From: Streptomyces sporangiiformans | GTDB lineage: Bacteria; Actinomycetota; Actinomycetes; Streptomycetales; Streptomycetaceae | Reading direction: 5' to 3' | DNA: 64,000 nt | NCBI RefSeq assembly: GCF_005768555.2 | Contig: NZ_VCHX02000044.1 | Span: 14,706-78,705 of the forward strand | Shown here: in pieces, positions 8,865 to 18,485 of the stretch | Numbering within the stretch: position 1 is the stretch's first letter | Layout of the letters: every line of letters begins with the position of its first letter | Made by a program: the position numbers and the translations under genes | The notes under the pieces: model-generated | What the model was told of the DNA's origin: nothing | Database searches by the model: none | The model's input: only the letters and a program-made list of their open reading frames with translations

Positions 8865-9650
8865 GTGACAGAGCACGGCCGGGCGGCCCGTGCCGCGAAC
8901 GCCTCCGCGTTCGACGGCATCCAGTTCGCGCTGGACCGGGGCAGCCCGATCCCGCTCTACTACCAGTTCGCCCAGCAACTGGAGTCCGCGATCGAGCACG
9001 GCGCGCTCGCGCCCGGCAATCTGCTGGGCAACGAGCTGGACATCGCCGCGCGGCTCGGCCTGTCCCGGCCGACCGTCCGGCAGGCGATCCAGTCCCTGGT
9101 GGACAAGGGACTGCTGGTGCGCCGGCGCGGCGTCGGCACCCAGGTGGTGCACAGCCAGGTCAAGCGCCCGCTGGAGCTGAGCAGCCTCTACGACGACCTG
9201 GCGGACACCGGGCAGAGCCCGGCAACCCGGGTCCTGCGCAACGAGGTCCAGCGAGCCTCGGCGGACGTCGCCGCCACCCTCGGCATCCCCGAGGGAGGCG
9301 ACGTCACGGTGCTCGAGCGGCTGCGCCTGACGCATGGCGAACCCGTGGCGTACCTGTGCAACTACCTGCCCGCCTCACTGTTCGACCTGGACACCGCCAG
9401 TCTGGAGGCGACCGGCCTCTACCGGATGATGCGGGCAGCCGGCATCACCCTGCACAGCGCCCGCCAGACCGTCGGCGCCCGCTCCGCCACCGCCGAGGAG
9501 GGCGAGCTGCTGGAGGAGCCGGAAGGAGCCGCGCTGCTCACCATGCGGCGCACCGCTTACGACGACACAGGACGAGCGGTCGAGTACGGCACCCACGTCT
9601 ACCGCGCCACCCGCTACGCCTTCGATTTCCAGCTCCTCGTACGCCCCTGA
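8865..9650 (+). CDS. GntR/HutC-family transcriptional regulator, probable inositol repressor
   Basis: The 261-residue regulator has an N-terminal winged helix (LYYQFAQQLESAIEHG to LVDKGLLVRRRGVGTQV, residues about 27-83) with recognition helix GLSRPTVRQAIQSL. A C-terminal UTRA-type effector domain runs from about 95 to the end and includes VTVLERLRLTHGEPVAYLCN. The start is GTG 8865 after GGGAGGGG. As the last gene of the iol operon it probably controls the divergent promoter at 2.4 kb, by analogy with the GntR-type IolR of Corynebacterium. The effector is unknown; an inositol-pathway phosphate intermediate would fit. Its stop codon lies inside a duplicated segment. Confidence 0.88.
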   Translation: MTEHGRAARAANASAFDGIQFALDRGSPIPLYYQFAQQLESAIEHGALAPGNLLGNELDIAARLGLSRPTVRQAIQSLVDKGLLVRRRGVGTQVVHSQVKRPLELSSLYDDLADTGQSPATRVLRNEVQRASADVAATLGIPEGGDVTVLERLRLTHGEPVAYLCNYLPASLFDLDTASLEATGLYRMMRAAGITLHSARQTVGARSATAEEGELLEEPEGAALLTMRRTAYDDTGRAVEYGTHVYRATRYAFDFQLLVRP

Positions 9651-9692
9651 AACGAGGCCGCTCGGGGGCGCCCCTGAACGGGGCCTGCCCAG
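9642..9692. repeat. 27-bp tandem duplication spanning the GntR gene's stop codon
   Basis: Unit one (9642-9668) and unit two (9669-9692) both begin CGCCCCTGAA. In unit one this includes the last codons and TGA stop of the regulator gene. A further partial copy of the unit's tail (GCTCGGGGCG) follows near 9695. The remaining 9693-9818 gap shows no other clear signal apart from AAGGAG at 9805 before the next gene. Confidence 0.65.
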
Positions 9693-9818
9693 GTTGCTCG
9701 GGGCGGTCACGTCCGATGCGGCGGCTCTTCGACGCGCGCGGTGGCGGCTCGCTGGCTAGCGTGAAAAGTCGGAGCAGTCTTCTCGGATCAAGCCTTCTCA
9801 GACGAAGGAGCCGGAGCC

Positions 9819-10616
9819 ATGGCCGCAGAACCCGAGGGAACACCCTGCTGGGCCGACGCGATGTTCGCCGATGTCGAGGGGGCGAAGAGCTTCTACGGTG
9901 ACGTGCTGGGCTGGACGTTCGGTGAGGCGTCGACGGAGTACGGCAACTACACACAGGCGTATGCGAACGGCAAGGCGGTGGCTGCCGTCGTCCCGCCGAT
10001 GCCCGGGGCGGAGGAGCAGTCGGCCTGGTGCCTGTACCTCGCTTCCCCGGACGTCAACGCCACCGCCGCCAAGGTCCGCGACCACGGCGGGGAGGTACTG
10101 ATGGGGCCGATGCAGGTCGGCGACTTCGGCTCCATGCTGCTCGTCCGGGACCCGAGCGGTGTCGTCTTCGGTGTCTGGCAGGCCGGCGTCCATGAGGGCT
10201 TCGAGGCGAAAGCCGTGCCCGGCGCGTACTGCTGGGCGGAGGTCTTCACCCGGGAGCCCGAGAAGTCGGACGCCTTCTTCCCGGCCGTCTTCCCGTACCG
10301 CGCCCAGCAGATGGAAGACGAGACGATGGATTTCAGAGTCTTCAACATCGATGAGCAATCCGTCCTCGGCCGGATGAAGATGACGGACGACTTCCCGCCC
10401 GAGGTGCCGCCCTACATCAACGTGTACTTCACGGTCGAGGACTGCGACGCGGCGGTGGCGAAGGCGACCGAACGCGGCGGGGTGCTGCGGTTCGGTCCGA
10501 TGGACACCCCCTTCGGGCGCTTCGCGGCAGTGAGTGACCCGCAGGGCGCGTCGTTCTCCGTCATCGATATGACCACGACCAAGGGCGACATGCCCAAGAT
10601 GACCGACGTGTCCTGA
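9819..10616 (+). CDS. Two-domain VOC (glyoxalase/bleomycin-resistance fold) protein
   Basis: The 265-residue protein has two vicinal-oxygen-chelate modules. The first (residues about 8-125) starts PCWADAMFADVEGAKSFYGD and the second (about 135-255) starts AYCWAEVFTREPEKSDAFF. Each ends in a loop of the type GDFGSMLLVRDPSGVVFGVW or GRFAAVSDPQGASFSVI. This resembles the actinobacterial Cfp30B-type VOC proteins. Metal ligands are not conserved enough for a substrate to be named. The start ATG 9819 follows GAAGGAG. It is a single gene, ending against a strong bidirectional terminator. Confidence 0.8.
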   Translation: MAAEPEGTPCWADAMFADVEGAKSFYGDVLGWTFGEASTEYGNYTQAYANGKAVAAVVPPMPGAEEQSAWCLYLASPDVNATAAKVRDHGGEVLMGPMQVGDFGSMLLVRDPSGVVFGVWQAGVHEGFEAKAVPGAYCWAEVFTREPEKSDAFFPAVFPYRAQQMEDETMDFRVFNIDEQSVLGRMKMTDDFPPEVPPYINVYFTVEDCDAAVAKATERGGVLRFGPMDTPFGRFAAVSDPQGASFSVIDMTTTKGDMPKMTDVS

Positions 10617-10637
10617 CCGGACCGTCCTCCCTGTGAT

Positions 10638-10674
10638 GGCCCCGCGCCCGTGACGCTGACACGGGCGCGGGGCC
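10638..10674. terminator. Bidirectional hairpin between convergent genes
   Basis: A perfect 15-bp stem (10638-10652 with 10660-10674) encloses a 7-base loop. It sits 21 bases after the VOC gene stop and 29 bases before the stop of the leftward beta-helix gene, so it can end both transcripts. No T-tract follows, as is usual in Streptomyces. Confidence 0.8.
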
Positions 10675-10703
10675 GCAGCCCGCCTCGGCTGCGCCGACGT
10701 CGC

Positions 10704-11954
10704 TCAGCAGATGTTCTGACGGCTGTTGACCAGCCTGTTGTTGCGGAAAGTGGTGTTGTTGCCGCAGGGATTCTCGGTGATCGCGGAGTTGGTCACCGTG
10801 AGGTTCTGAACGGTGATGTTGTCGTTGTTCGCGAACTCCGAGCGGGCGGCGAGCCGGATCTCCCCTCCACCGGTGACGCTGCCGCTCTGGGCGGCGACGT
10901 TCACGTTGTAGCAGTTCTCGATCAGGATCGAGTTGTTGCCGGTGTCGGAGAGGGTGACCCGGTCGATGACGGCGCCGCCGCTCTCGGAGACACAGAAGAC
11001 CCCGCGTCCGCCGCCGCGTGCGATGACCTCGCCCACCCGGATGTTGGTCGGATAGCCGCTGCCGACCCGGCCGTTGCGGTTGGCCATGCGGAAGGCCGCG
11101 TAGCCGGTGCCGGCGCCCGCGTTGTTCGCGTCGACCTTGGTGACGGTGGCGTTGATCGTCTGGTTCAGCAGCAGCCCGGACTCGCCCACATCCCGGGCCG
11201 TCACCGTGCCGATGGTGAGGCCGTCGACTCCGTACGTCTCCACCGCGTGGCTGCTCGCCCCGGACACGTAGACATTGTCGATCCGGACGTTCTTGGTCCA
11301 CTGGCTGGTGTTGCCCCGGTTGTCGATCCGTACGCCGAGACCGCGCGACAGCCGCATGTCGATCTGGCCGAGGACCACGTTCTGCACGTTGCGCATGAAG
11401 ACGCCGTACAGCGGGGCGCCGGTGAGCTTCAGATGCCGGACCTCGATGTCCCGTACGCCGCGTGCGTAGACCGGGGCCTGGTCGCCGGAGCCCGAGCCGG
11501 TGACGTTGATGGTGCCGCAGACGTCGAGGACGGTGTAGCTCGGCAGGGAGACCCTGGACCCGGCGCTCATGGAGCCCGAGCCGCGTACGACGACCCGTTC
11601 CTTCGAAGTCCGGCCCGCCGTAAGGCTGTTCACCGCGGCCTGCATCGCGGCGCGCATGTCGGAGCCGGTGTAGACGACGCCGTTGCCCCGGCGGGCGGTC
11701 CAGGTGCCGCCGTTCAGTACGGCCTCGGCCTGGTACGAGCCGTCACCACAGGCCGCTGCCGCGGACGCGGTGGCGGCCGGTTGGGGTGCGGCGGTCGCTT
11801 TCGGCGCCGCGTCGGCAGGGGCCGTCAGCGTGGCCGCCCCGGTGAGCAGGGCGGTGGCGCAGGCGGCCGTGGCGCAGGCGGCGGTGACGTTGGTGCGCCT
11901 CCTGTGGGTACCTAAGGCCTTGCCCCTGAAGTGAGTTGCGGCTCTGCGTCCCAT
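10704..11954 (-). CDS. Secreted right-handed parallel beta-helix protein
   Basis: The 416-residue precursor has a basic N-terminus, a hydrophobic stretch (ACATAACATALLTGAATL) and an Ala-rich cleavage zone near residue 50. The mature part has the short-coil periodicity of pectate-lyase-type beta-helices, with repeated runs such as VRHLKLTGAPLYGVFMRNVQN, VRIDNVYVSGASSHAVETYG and LTIGTVTARDVGESGLLLNQ. It ends with Cys-containing coils, NCYNVNVAAQSGSV and ENPCGNNTTFRNN. A glycan lyase or hydrolase role is likely, but no catalytic set could be assigned. Its promoter side (11955-12064) contains AT-richer palindromes unlike the surroundings. Confidence 0.78.
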   Translation of the reverse strand: MGRRAATHFRGKALGTHRRRTNVTAACATAACATALLTGAATLTAPADAAPKATAAPQPAATASAAAACGDGSYQAEAVLNGGTWTARRGNGVVYTGSDMRAAMQAAVNSLTAGRTSKERVVVRGSGSMSAGSRVSLPSYTVLDVCGTINVTGSGSGDQAPVYARGVRDIEVRHLKLTGAPLYGVFMRNVQNVVLGQIDMRLSRGLGVRIDNRGNTSQWTKNVRIDNVYVSGASSHAVETYGVDGLTIGTVTARDVGESGLLLNQTINATVTKVDANNAGAGTGYAAFRMANRNGRVGSGYPTNIRVGEVIARGGGRGVFCVSESGGAVIDRVTLSDTGNNSILIENCYNVNVAAQSGSVTGGGEIRLAARSEFANNDNITVQNLTVTNSAITENPCGNNTTFRNNRLVNSRQNIC

Positions 11955-12020
11955 CTCGGCTTCTCCTGTCAGTGGGGGTGGGCGCGCTGACGACCCGTCC
12001 TGCGGCGCTCCAGTCCCGTA

Positions 12021-12142
12021 TCGAATGCGATTCGATTCGAGCTGGGTTGAATCGATTCACTGCGGGAGATGCGTGACCGGGGAGGACTCGGCTCGGGGCG
12101 TTACCGGCGCGCTAAGGAGGTCGATCGATAGCAAGCGCTTTC
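12021..12142. promoter_or_regulatory. Palindromic sites upstream of the beta-helix gene
   Basis: Two kinds of site are visible. At 12021-12059 are TCGAATGCGATTCG and, 27 bases later, the perfect 12-bp palindrome TGAATCGATTCA (12048-12059). At 12131-12142 is GCAAGCGCTTTC, close to the GAAAGCGCTTTC type recognised by LacI-family regulators. The first pair lies 67-105 bases upstream of the beta-helix start. Which protein binds is unknown; the LacI protein at 12740 is the nearest regulator. Confidence 0.45.
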
Positions 12143-12223
12143 TCGTGCGGGTGGAGAGTGTGGCAACGGCGCCGTGCGGCGTCAAGGGTCTGGTGCGTCG
12201 TCCCGCCGTCGAGCAGCGTGCGG

Positions 12224-12556
12224 TCAACCCGATGGCGTCGTCGGGGCGGGTGGCTGGATCTCCAGGACGGTCGCCGTACCGGCGAACGTTCGGTCCTCGT
12301 GCAGGGTCATCCGCAGGCCCGGCTCAAGGTGCTGCCATAGGGATGGATCGAGCGGCGCGAGCCGGATCCGGGCCCGCCCGCCCGGCTCCAGGAAGGGGCG
12401 TTCCTCGATCCACAACCGGGCCGCACTGAGCACGAGTTCACCCATGGGCGAGCGGTGCCCGAGGTCCCACATCGGCCGCAGAACACCGGCGCCGGGAAGC
12501 GGTGTCGTGCGGCGGCCCTCCGCGGCGGGGCGGAGGGCCAGGTCCACCCGGATCAT
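12224..12556 (-). CDS. Small beta-barrel (EF-Tu domain-like) protein of unknown function
   Basis: The 110-residue protein starts MIRVDLALRPAAEGRRTTPL and continues with RPMWDLGHRSPMGELVLS, LEPGGRARIRLAPLDPSLW and MTLHEDRTFAGTATVLEI. The last element closely follows the C-terminal beta-barrel of elongation factor Tu, where an oxyanion-lined strand ends in GTGxV. Such free-standing barrels occur in actinobacteria as uncharacterised proteins. A longer form starting at 12640 would run over the LacI promoter, so I prefer the ATG at 12556; no strong ribosome site is seen. The function is not known. Confidence 0.6.
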   Translation of the reverse strand: MIRVDLALRPAAEGRRTTPLPGAGVLRPMWDLGHRSPMGELVLSAARLWIEERPFLEPGGRARIRLAPLDPSLWQHLEPGLRMTLHEDRTFAGTATVLEIQPPAPTTPSG

Positions 12557-12624
12557 CCCGTGGCGGGCCTCGTGGCACCGCAGCGCACCGGGACGGTGGC
12601 CTGATGCAGCCCATTGCGCAGGTA

Positions 12625-12682
12625 TTGACATGCCGCTCAAGGCGGACGTAACTTCCCTGCCACAAGGAAGTAACGCGCGTTA
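12625..12682 (+). promoter_or_regulatory. LacI-gene promoter with 12-bp palindromic operator
   Basis: TTGACA at 12625-12630 and TAACTT at 12649-12654, 18 bases apart, make a good vegetative promoter. Just downstream, 12671-12682 is the perfect palindrome TAACGCGCGTTA, followed by AT-rich TATTAAAGCG. The position, immediately after the expected start point and 58 bases before the LacI start codon, fits autorepression and control of the whole fructan operon. Confidence 0.65.
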
Positions 12683-12739
12683 TTAAAGCGCGAAACCGGA
12701 GGCATCGTCTCGCCTCCGGCTGGCCGAAAGGGACTGGAA

Positions 12740-13762
12740 GTGGCCACGAACAAGACGCATCGCGTGACCATGAGCGATGTGGCCCGCCACGCGGGTGTCT
12801 CGCGGACCACGGTCTCCTTCGTCCTGAACGACAAGCCCGGCGCCGCCATCCCCGACGAGACCCGTCGGCGGATCCTGGAGGCGATCGACGAGCTCGGCTA
12901 CCGGCCCAACGCCGGGGCGCGGGCGCTGGCCGCGAACCGCAGCGGGTGGTTCGGGCTGATCACCGAGATCGTGACCGGTCCCTTCGCGGGGGAGGTGATC
13001 ACGGGCGCGCAGAGCCGCGCCTGGGGTGACCGGAGGTTCCTGCTGATCGCCGCCAGCGAGGGCGATCCCGCCCAGGAGGCCGCCGCGCTCGACCAGATGC
13101 TGGAGCACCGGGTGGAAGGGCTGCTGTACGCCACGACCTGGCACCGCGCCGTCACGCTCCCCAAGGCCGCCCGGGAGGTGCCGACGGTGCTCGTCAACTG
13201 CTACGACGCGGAAGGTGAGCTGCCGTGCATCCTGCCCGACGAGGTGTCGGGCGGTTACAAGGCGACCCGCCGGCTCCTGGACGCCGGTCACACCCGCATC
13301 GGGTTCATCAACCTCGACCCAGCGATCCCGGCCGCCATCGGCAGGCGCGAAGGGTACGAGCGTGCCCTGCGCGAGGCCGGGATCACCCCCGACCCTGCCC
13401 TCGTCATCCCCGGCTGGGCGACCGCCGACAGCGCCTATACCGCCGCCTGCGAACTGCTGGACCGCCCGGCCGGCGACCGGCCGACCGCGCTGTTCTGCGG
13501 AAACGACCGGATGGCGATGGGCGCGTACGACGCGATCAAGGAACGTGGGCTGCGCATCCCGCACGACGTGGCCGTGGTGGGGTTCGACAACCAGGAACTC
13601 ATCGCCGCCTATCTGCGGCCGAAGCTGACGACGCTCGCCCTGCCCTTCGAGGCCATGGGCACCAAGGGCGTCGACATGCTCGCCGCTCTCGCAGCGGGGC
13701 AGCCGCTCGACACCCACCGGGTGACGATCGACTGCCCGCTGCTCGAACGCTCGTCGGTCTGA
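12740..13762 (+). CDS. LacI-family transcriptional regulator of the fructan locus
   Basis: The 340-residue regulator has an N-terminal LacI helix-turn-helix (VTMSDVARHAGVSRTTVSFV, residues 9-28) and hinge helix (RRRILEAIDELGYRPNAGAR). The effector domain resembles periplasmic sugar-binding proteins, with DRMAMGAYDAIKERGLRIP and VGFDNQELIAAYLRPKLTT. The start is GTG 12740 after AAAGGGA. It lies 75 bases upstream of the binding-protein gene with no obvious promoter in between, so it may be co-transcribed with the importer. Control of fructan uptake is inferred from the downstream GH32 genes. Confidence 0.88.
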   Translation: MATNKTHRVTMSDVARHAGVSRTTVSFVLNDKPGAAIPDETRRRILEAIDELGYRPNAGARALAANRSGWFGLITEIVTGPFAGEVITGAQSRAWGDRRFLLIAASEGDPAQEAAALDQMLEHRVEGLLYATTWHRAVTLPKAAREVPTVLVNCYDAEGELPCILPDEVSGGYKATRRLLDAGHTRIGFINLDPAIPAAIGRREGYERALREAGITPDPALVIPGWATADSAYTAACELLDRPAGDRPTALFCGNDRMAMGAYDAIKERGLRIPHDVAVVGFDNQELIAAYLRPKLTTLALPFEAMGTKGVDMLAALAAGQPLDTHRVTIDCPLLERSSV

Positions 13763-13837
13763 CCGCTAATCAGCCCGTCGAGGAATCCCATCCCCGTCTT
13801 CGCTCTGTGTGTTGAAGAGAGGAAAAGAGTCTCCATT

Positions 13838-15517
13838 ATGGCACCCTCCATAGCCTCACGGCGGCTTCGGTCCGTCCTGAGAGCGGTCACCGCGACTGCC
13901 GCCGCAGCCCTGGTCCTGTCCGCCTGTACGGGTGGCTCGGGCGCCTCCGGCGCCGGTGACACCTCCGGCAACCAGCTGCTCACCATCCCGCGCGAGGATC
14001 TGGCGACGTTCACGCGCAACTTCAACCCGCTCTCCCCGCAGGCCGCCCCCATGACCCTCCAGGCGGTCTACGAGCCGCTGGTCGTGCACAGCATGGCGGA
14101 CGCCAAGGACACCCCGTGGCTGGCCACCAAGTGGGAGCAGGCCAAGGACGGCAAGTCCCTCACCTTCACCTTGCGCGACGGCGTGAAGTGGTCGGACGGC
14201 CAGGCGCTCACCGCCGACGACGTCGTCTACACCTTCCAGCTCCAGAAGAAGGTGCTGGGCGGCTTCGACTACTTGGACAAGGCCACCGCGGTCGACGCCC
14301 ACACGGTGAAGTTCTCCTTCAACAAGCCCTTCTCACCCGCCTTTTACGAGATCGGCGGCCACTACATCCTGCCGAAGCACATCTGGTCCAAGGTGAAGGA
14401 CCCGGCGAAGTTCACCAACCCGAACCCAGTCGGCTCCGGCCCGTACACCAAGATCGAGAAGTTCCAGAGCCAGTCGTACGAGCTGCGCAAGAACCCCGAC
14501 TACTGGCAGCCCGCGAAGCAGCAGATCGCCGGCATCCAGATGCTCGCCTTCTCCGGCAACGACAGCGCCAACCTCGCCTTCACCAACGGCGAGGTGGACT
14601 GGACGCAGTCGTTCATCCCGGACATCGAGAAGTCCTTCGTCGCCAAGGACAAGAAGCACAACCACTACTGGTTCCCGGCCACCGGCGCCATGATCAACTG
14701 GCAGCTGAACACCACCAAGGCCCCCTTCGACGACCCGGCCGTGCGCAAGGCCCTCAGCATGGCCGTCGACCGCGACCAGATCACCAAGGTCGCCATGAAC
14801 GGCTACGCCGAACTCGCCGACTGCACGGGCCTGGCCCGCACGTACGACAAGTGGCGCGACACGTCGCTGGCCGCTTCCTGCACCTGGACGAAGTACGACA
14901 CCGACGCGGCGGCCAAGGCCCTCGACTCGGCCGGCTACAAGGAGAACGGCGGCAAGCGGAAGCTGAAGAACGGCAAGAACTTCACGCTCGACATCTCCGT
15001 CGGCTCCGCCTCCTCCGACTGGATCTCGGTCGCCAACATCATCAAGCAGAACCTCGCGAAGGTCGGCATCACCGCCACCGTGAAGACACCCGACTGGTCG
15101 GCCGTCCAGTCGTCGTACAACACCGGCACCTTCGACACCGGCATCGTGTGGAGCAACAACGGCGCCACCCCGTACGAGTACTACCGCGGCGTGATGTCGA
15201 CGAAGATGCTTCAGCCGGTCGGCAAGCAGGCCACGGAGAACTACCACCGCTTCGGCGACAAGAAGGCCGACAAGCTCATCGACGACTTCGCCGCCGCCAC
15301 AGACGAGAGTGCGCAGCGCGAGCAGATGAACGGCCTGCAGGAGCTGTACAACAAGGACGCGCCCGTCGTCCCGCTGTTCACCGGCCCCGAGTGGGGCGCG
15401 TACACGGACGCCCGCTTCACCGGCTGGCCCTCCGAGAAGAACCCGTACGCCACCCTCGGCAACCGCAACGGCAGCACGATCCTCGTACTCACCTCGCTGA
15501 AGCCCGTCAAGGGCTGA
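13838..15517 (+). CDS. Family 5 (Opp/Dpp-type) extracellular solute-binding lipoprotein
   Basis: The 559-residue precursor has a signal peptide with the lipobox LSAC at about residue 27, then an SBP_bac_5 body. Landmarks are AVYEPLVVHSMADAKDTPWL, the conserved LRDGVKWSDGQALTADDVVY near residue 110 and VGSGPYTKIEKF. Such proteins usually bind peptides, nickel or oligosaccharides. With two GH32 genes at the operon end, fructo-oligosaccharides are the likely ligand. The start ATG 13838 follows GAGAGGAAAAGAG. No separate operator was found in the 75 bases upstream. Confidence 0.88.
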   Translation: MAPSIASRRLRSVLRAVTATAAAALVLSACTGGSGASGAGDTSGNQLLTIPREDLATFTRNFNPLSPQAAPMTLQAVYEPLVVHSMADAKDTPWLATKWEQAKDGKSLTFTLRDGVKWSDGQALTADDVVYTFQLQKKVLGGFDYLDKATAVDAHTVKFSFNKPFSPAFYEIGGHYILPKHIWSKVKDPAKFTNPNPVGSGPYTKIEKFQSQSYELRKNPDYWQPAKQQIAGIQMLAFSGNDSANLAFTNGEVDWTQSFIPDIEKSFVAKDKKHNHYWFPATGAMINWQLNTTKAPFDDPAVRKALSMAVDRDQITKVAMNGYAELADCTGLARTYDKWRDTSLAASCTWTKYDTDAAAKALDSAGYKENGGKRKLKNGKNFTLDISVGSASSDWISVANIIKQNLAKVGITATVKTPDWSAVQSSYNTGTFDTGIVWSNNGATPYEYYRGVMSTKMLQPVGKQATENYHRFGDKKADKLIDDFAAATDESAQREQMNGLQELYNKDAPVVPLFTGPEWGAYTDARFTGWPSEKNPYATLGNRNGSTILVLTSLKPVKG

Positions 15518-15613
15518 CGCCCGCGCGGACCGGCGGCCGCCCTCCTCCCCGGACGGCCGCCCCCCCCGCTCGCCGCATCACCGTTCATCCCCCACTGACA
15601 GGGAGCACGACCC

Positions 15614-16591
15614 GTGCGTCTGATCCTGCGCAACCTGGGGTTCTATCTGCTCGCCTTCTGGGCCTCCATCACCCTGAACTTCGTCCTCCCGCGCTTCATG
15701 CCGGGCGACCCGGTCTCCCGGATGTTCGCGCAGGCCCAGGGCACGATGCAGCCCGACCAGATAGCCCAGCTGCGGAAACTCTTCGGCCTCGACAACCGCC
15801 CCCTCTGGGAGCAGTACGTCTCCTACGTCAAACGCGTCTTCACCGGCGACCTCGGCATCTCCATCACCCGCTTCCCGACTCCGGTCTCCGACGTGATCGG
15901 CCAGCAGATCGGCTGGACCCTGCTGCTCGGCGGCGTCGCGCTCGTCATCGCCGCGGTCGTCGGCAACCTGCTCGGCATCGTCGCCGCCTGGCGGCGCGGT
16001 GGCGTCCTCGACTCCGCCTTCCCGCCCCTGCTCATCTTCGTCGGCTCGTTCCCGTACTTCTGGCTGGCGATGGGCGCCCTCTACCTGTTCGGGGTGAGCC
16101 TGGGCTGGTTCCCGCTGCGGCACGCCTACGACGTCGGTCTGACTCCCGGCTTCAACGGCGAGTTCCTCTCCAACGTCGCCACCCACCTGGTGCTGCCGGC
16201 GCTGACCATCGTGCTGGTCTCCATCGGCGGCTGGATGCTCGGCATGCGCAACACCATGATCGCCACGGCGGCCGAGGACTACATCACGATGGCCGAGGCC
16301 AAGGGGCTCAGCCCCTCGCGGATCATGTTCCGCTACGCCGCCCGCAACGCCCTGCTGCCCTCCGTCACCAACTTCGGCATGGCGCTCGGCTTCGTCGTCG
16401 GCGGCGCCCTGCTCACCGAGGTCGTGTTCGCCTACCCCGGCATCGGCTACCAGCTGCTGATGGCCGTCCAGGGCCTGGACTACCCGCTGATGCAGGGCAT
16501 CTTCCTGACGATCACGGCGGCGGTGCTGCTCGCGAACTTCCTCGTCGACCTCGTCTACGTCCGCCTCGACCCGCGCGTCCGCGTCCGCTGA
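15614..16591 (+). CDS. ABC transporter permease, DppB/OppB type
   Basis: The protein is 325 residues with six hydrophobic segments. The first (LGFYLLAFWASITLNFVLPRFMPGDP) has the N-terminal signature of OppB-type permeases. The EAA loop is visible as EDYITMAEAKGLSPSRIMF, followed by the family's YAARNALLPSVTNFG. It starts with GTG 15614 after GGGAG. It forms the membrane channel with the next gene, 13 bases downstream. The 96 bases before it carry only GC-rich filler after the binding-protein stop. Confidence 0.9.
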   Translation: MRLILRNLGFYLLAFWASITLNFVLPRFMPGDPVSRMFAQAQGTMQPDQIAQLRKLFGLDNRPLWEQYVSYVKRVFTGDLGISITRFPTPVSDVIGQQIGWTLLLGGVALVIAAVVGNLLGIVAAWRRGGVLDSAFPPLLIFVGSFPYFWLAMGALYLFGVSLGWFPLRHAYDVGLTPGFNGEFLSNVATHLVLPALTIVLVSIGGWMLGMRNTMIATAAEDYITMAEAKGLSPSRIMFRYAARNALLPSVTNFGMALGFVVGGALLTEVVFAYPGIGYQLLMAVQGLDYPLMQGIFLTITAAVLLANFLVDLVYVRLDPRVRVR

Positions 16592-16604
16592 GGAGGTTGC
16601 CGAC

Positions 16605-17528
16605 ATGACCGCCATCGAAATCGCGACGGCCACCACGCCGACCACCCCCGCACGCACGTCCCGCCGGCGCGGACTGCTGCGCCAGCTCATCGACAGCAAG
16701 AAGGCGTTGACCGGGCTGATCCTGCTAGCTCTCTTCGCGCTGCTGGCCCTGCTCTCGCCCGTCCTGGCACCGGGCGACCCGTCGCTCATCAACTCCGCGG
16801 GCAGCCAGGCACCCTCGGCCGCACACTGGCTCGGTACGACCGCTAAGGGACAGGACGTGCTCGCCCTCACCCTGTGGGGTGCGCGCAGCTCCCTCTTCGT
16901 CGGGTTCACCGTGGGGCTCGTGGCGACCGCGGTCGCCATCGTCGTCGGCCTGGCGTCCGCGTACTTCGGCCGCATAGTGGACGATGCGCTGACCCTGGTC
17001 ACCAACATCTTCCTGCTGCTGCCTGGCCTCCCGCTGCTCATCATCCTGGCCGCGTTCCTGCCGCCCGGGACCTCCACCGTGATCCTGGTCCTCGTCGTCA
17101 CCGGCTGGGCGGGCTCGGCCCGGGTCCTGCGGGCGCAGGCCAAGTCGATCCGCGGCAAGGACTTCGTGGCCGCGGCCGTCGTCACCGGAGAACGCCCGCT
17201 GCGGATCATGTTCCGCGAGATCCTCCCCAACATGGCGTCCGTGGTGATGACCACGCTGCTTGGCTGCGTGATCTTCGGCATCGGCGCCCAGGCCGGCCTG
17301 GAGTTCCTCGGCCTCGGCGACAGCAGCGTCGTCAGCTGGGGCACCAACCTGTACTGGGCCAGCAACGACGGCGCGCTGATGACCGGCACCTGGTGGGCCT
17401 TCGTCCCCTCCGGACTGTGCATCGCGCTCGTCGCTTTCGCGCTCGCGCTGGTCAACTACGCGGTCGACGAGATCACCAACCCCAGGCTGCGCAGCCGCCG
17501 CCGTGCCCGGCGTGAGAGGAGGGGCTGA
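16605..17528 (+). CDS. ABC transporter permease, DppC/OppC type
   Basis: The 307-residue permease has a basic N-terminal tail (TSRRRGLLRQLIDSKKALTG) typical of OppC proteins, then about six membrane segments. The EAA loop reads RAQAKSIRGKDFVAAAVVTG with downstream RIMFREILPNMASVV. The motif HWLGTTAKGQDVLALTLWGA after the first helix is the OppC form of the usual HxLGTDxxGRD. The start ATG 16605 is preceded by GAGGAGG. The ATPase gene begins four bases after its stop. Confidence 0.9.
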   Translation: MTAIEIATATTPTTPARTSRRRGLLRQLIDSKKALTGLILLALFALLALLSPVLAPGDPSLINSAGSQAPSAAHWLGTTAKGQDVLALTLWGARSSLFVGFTVGLVATAVAIVVGLASAYFGRIVDDALTLVTNIFLLLPGLPLLIILAAFLPPGTSTVILVLVVTGWAGSARVLRAQAKSIRGKDFVAAAVVTGERPLRIMFREILPNMASVVMTTLLGCVIFGIGAQAGLEFLGLGDSSVVSWGTNLYWASNDGALMTGTWWAFVPSGLCIALVAFALALVNYAVDEITNPRLRSRRRARRERRG

Positions 17529-17531
17529 GCC

Positions 17532-18481
<950 letters not shown>

Positions 18482-18485
<4 letters not shown>

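Noticed and set aside
14116..16608. An 830-codon open frame on the plus strand over the fructan importer genes
   Set aside because: It overlaps the binding-protein and permease genes in another frame, is Arg/His-rich and lacks any domain.
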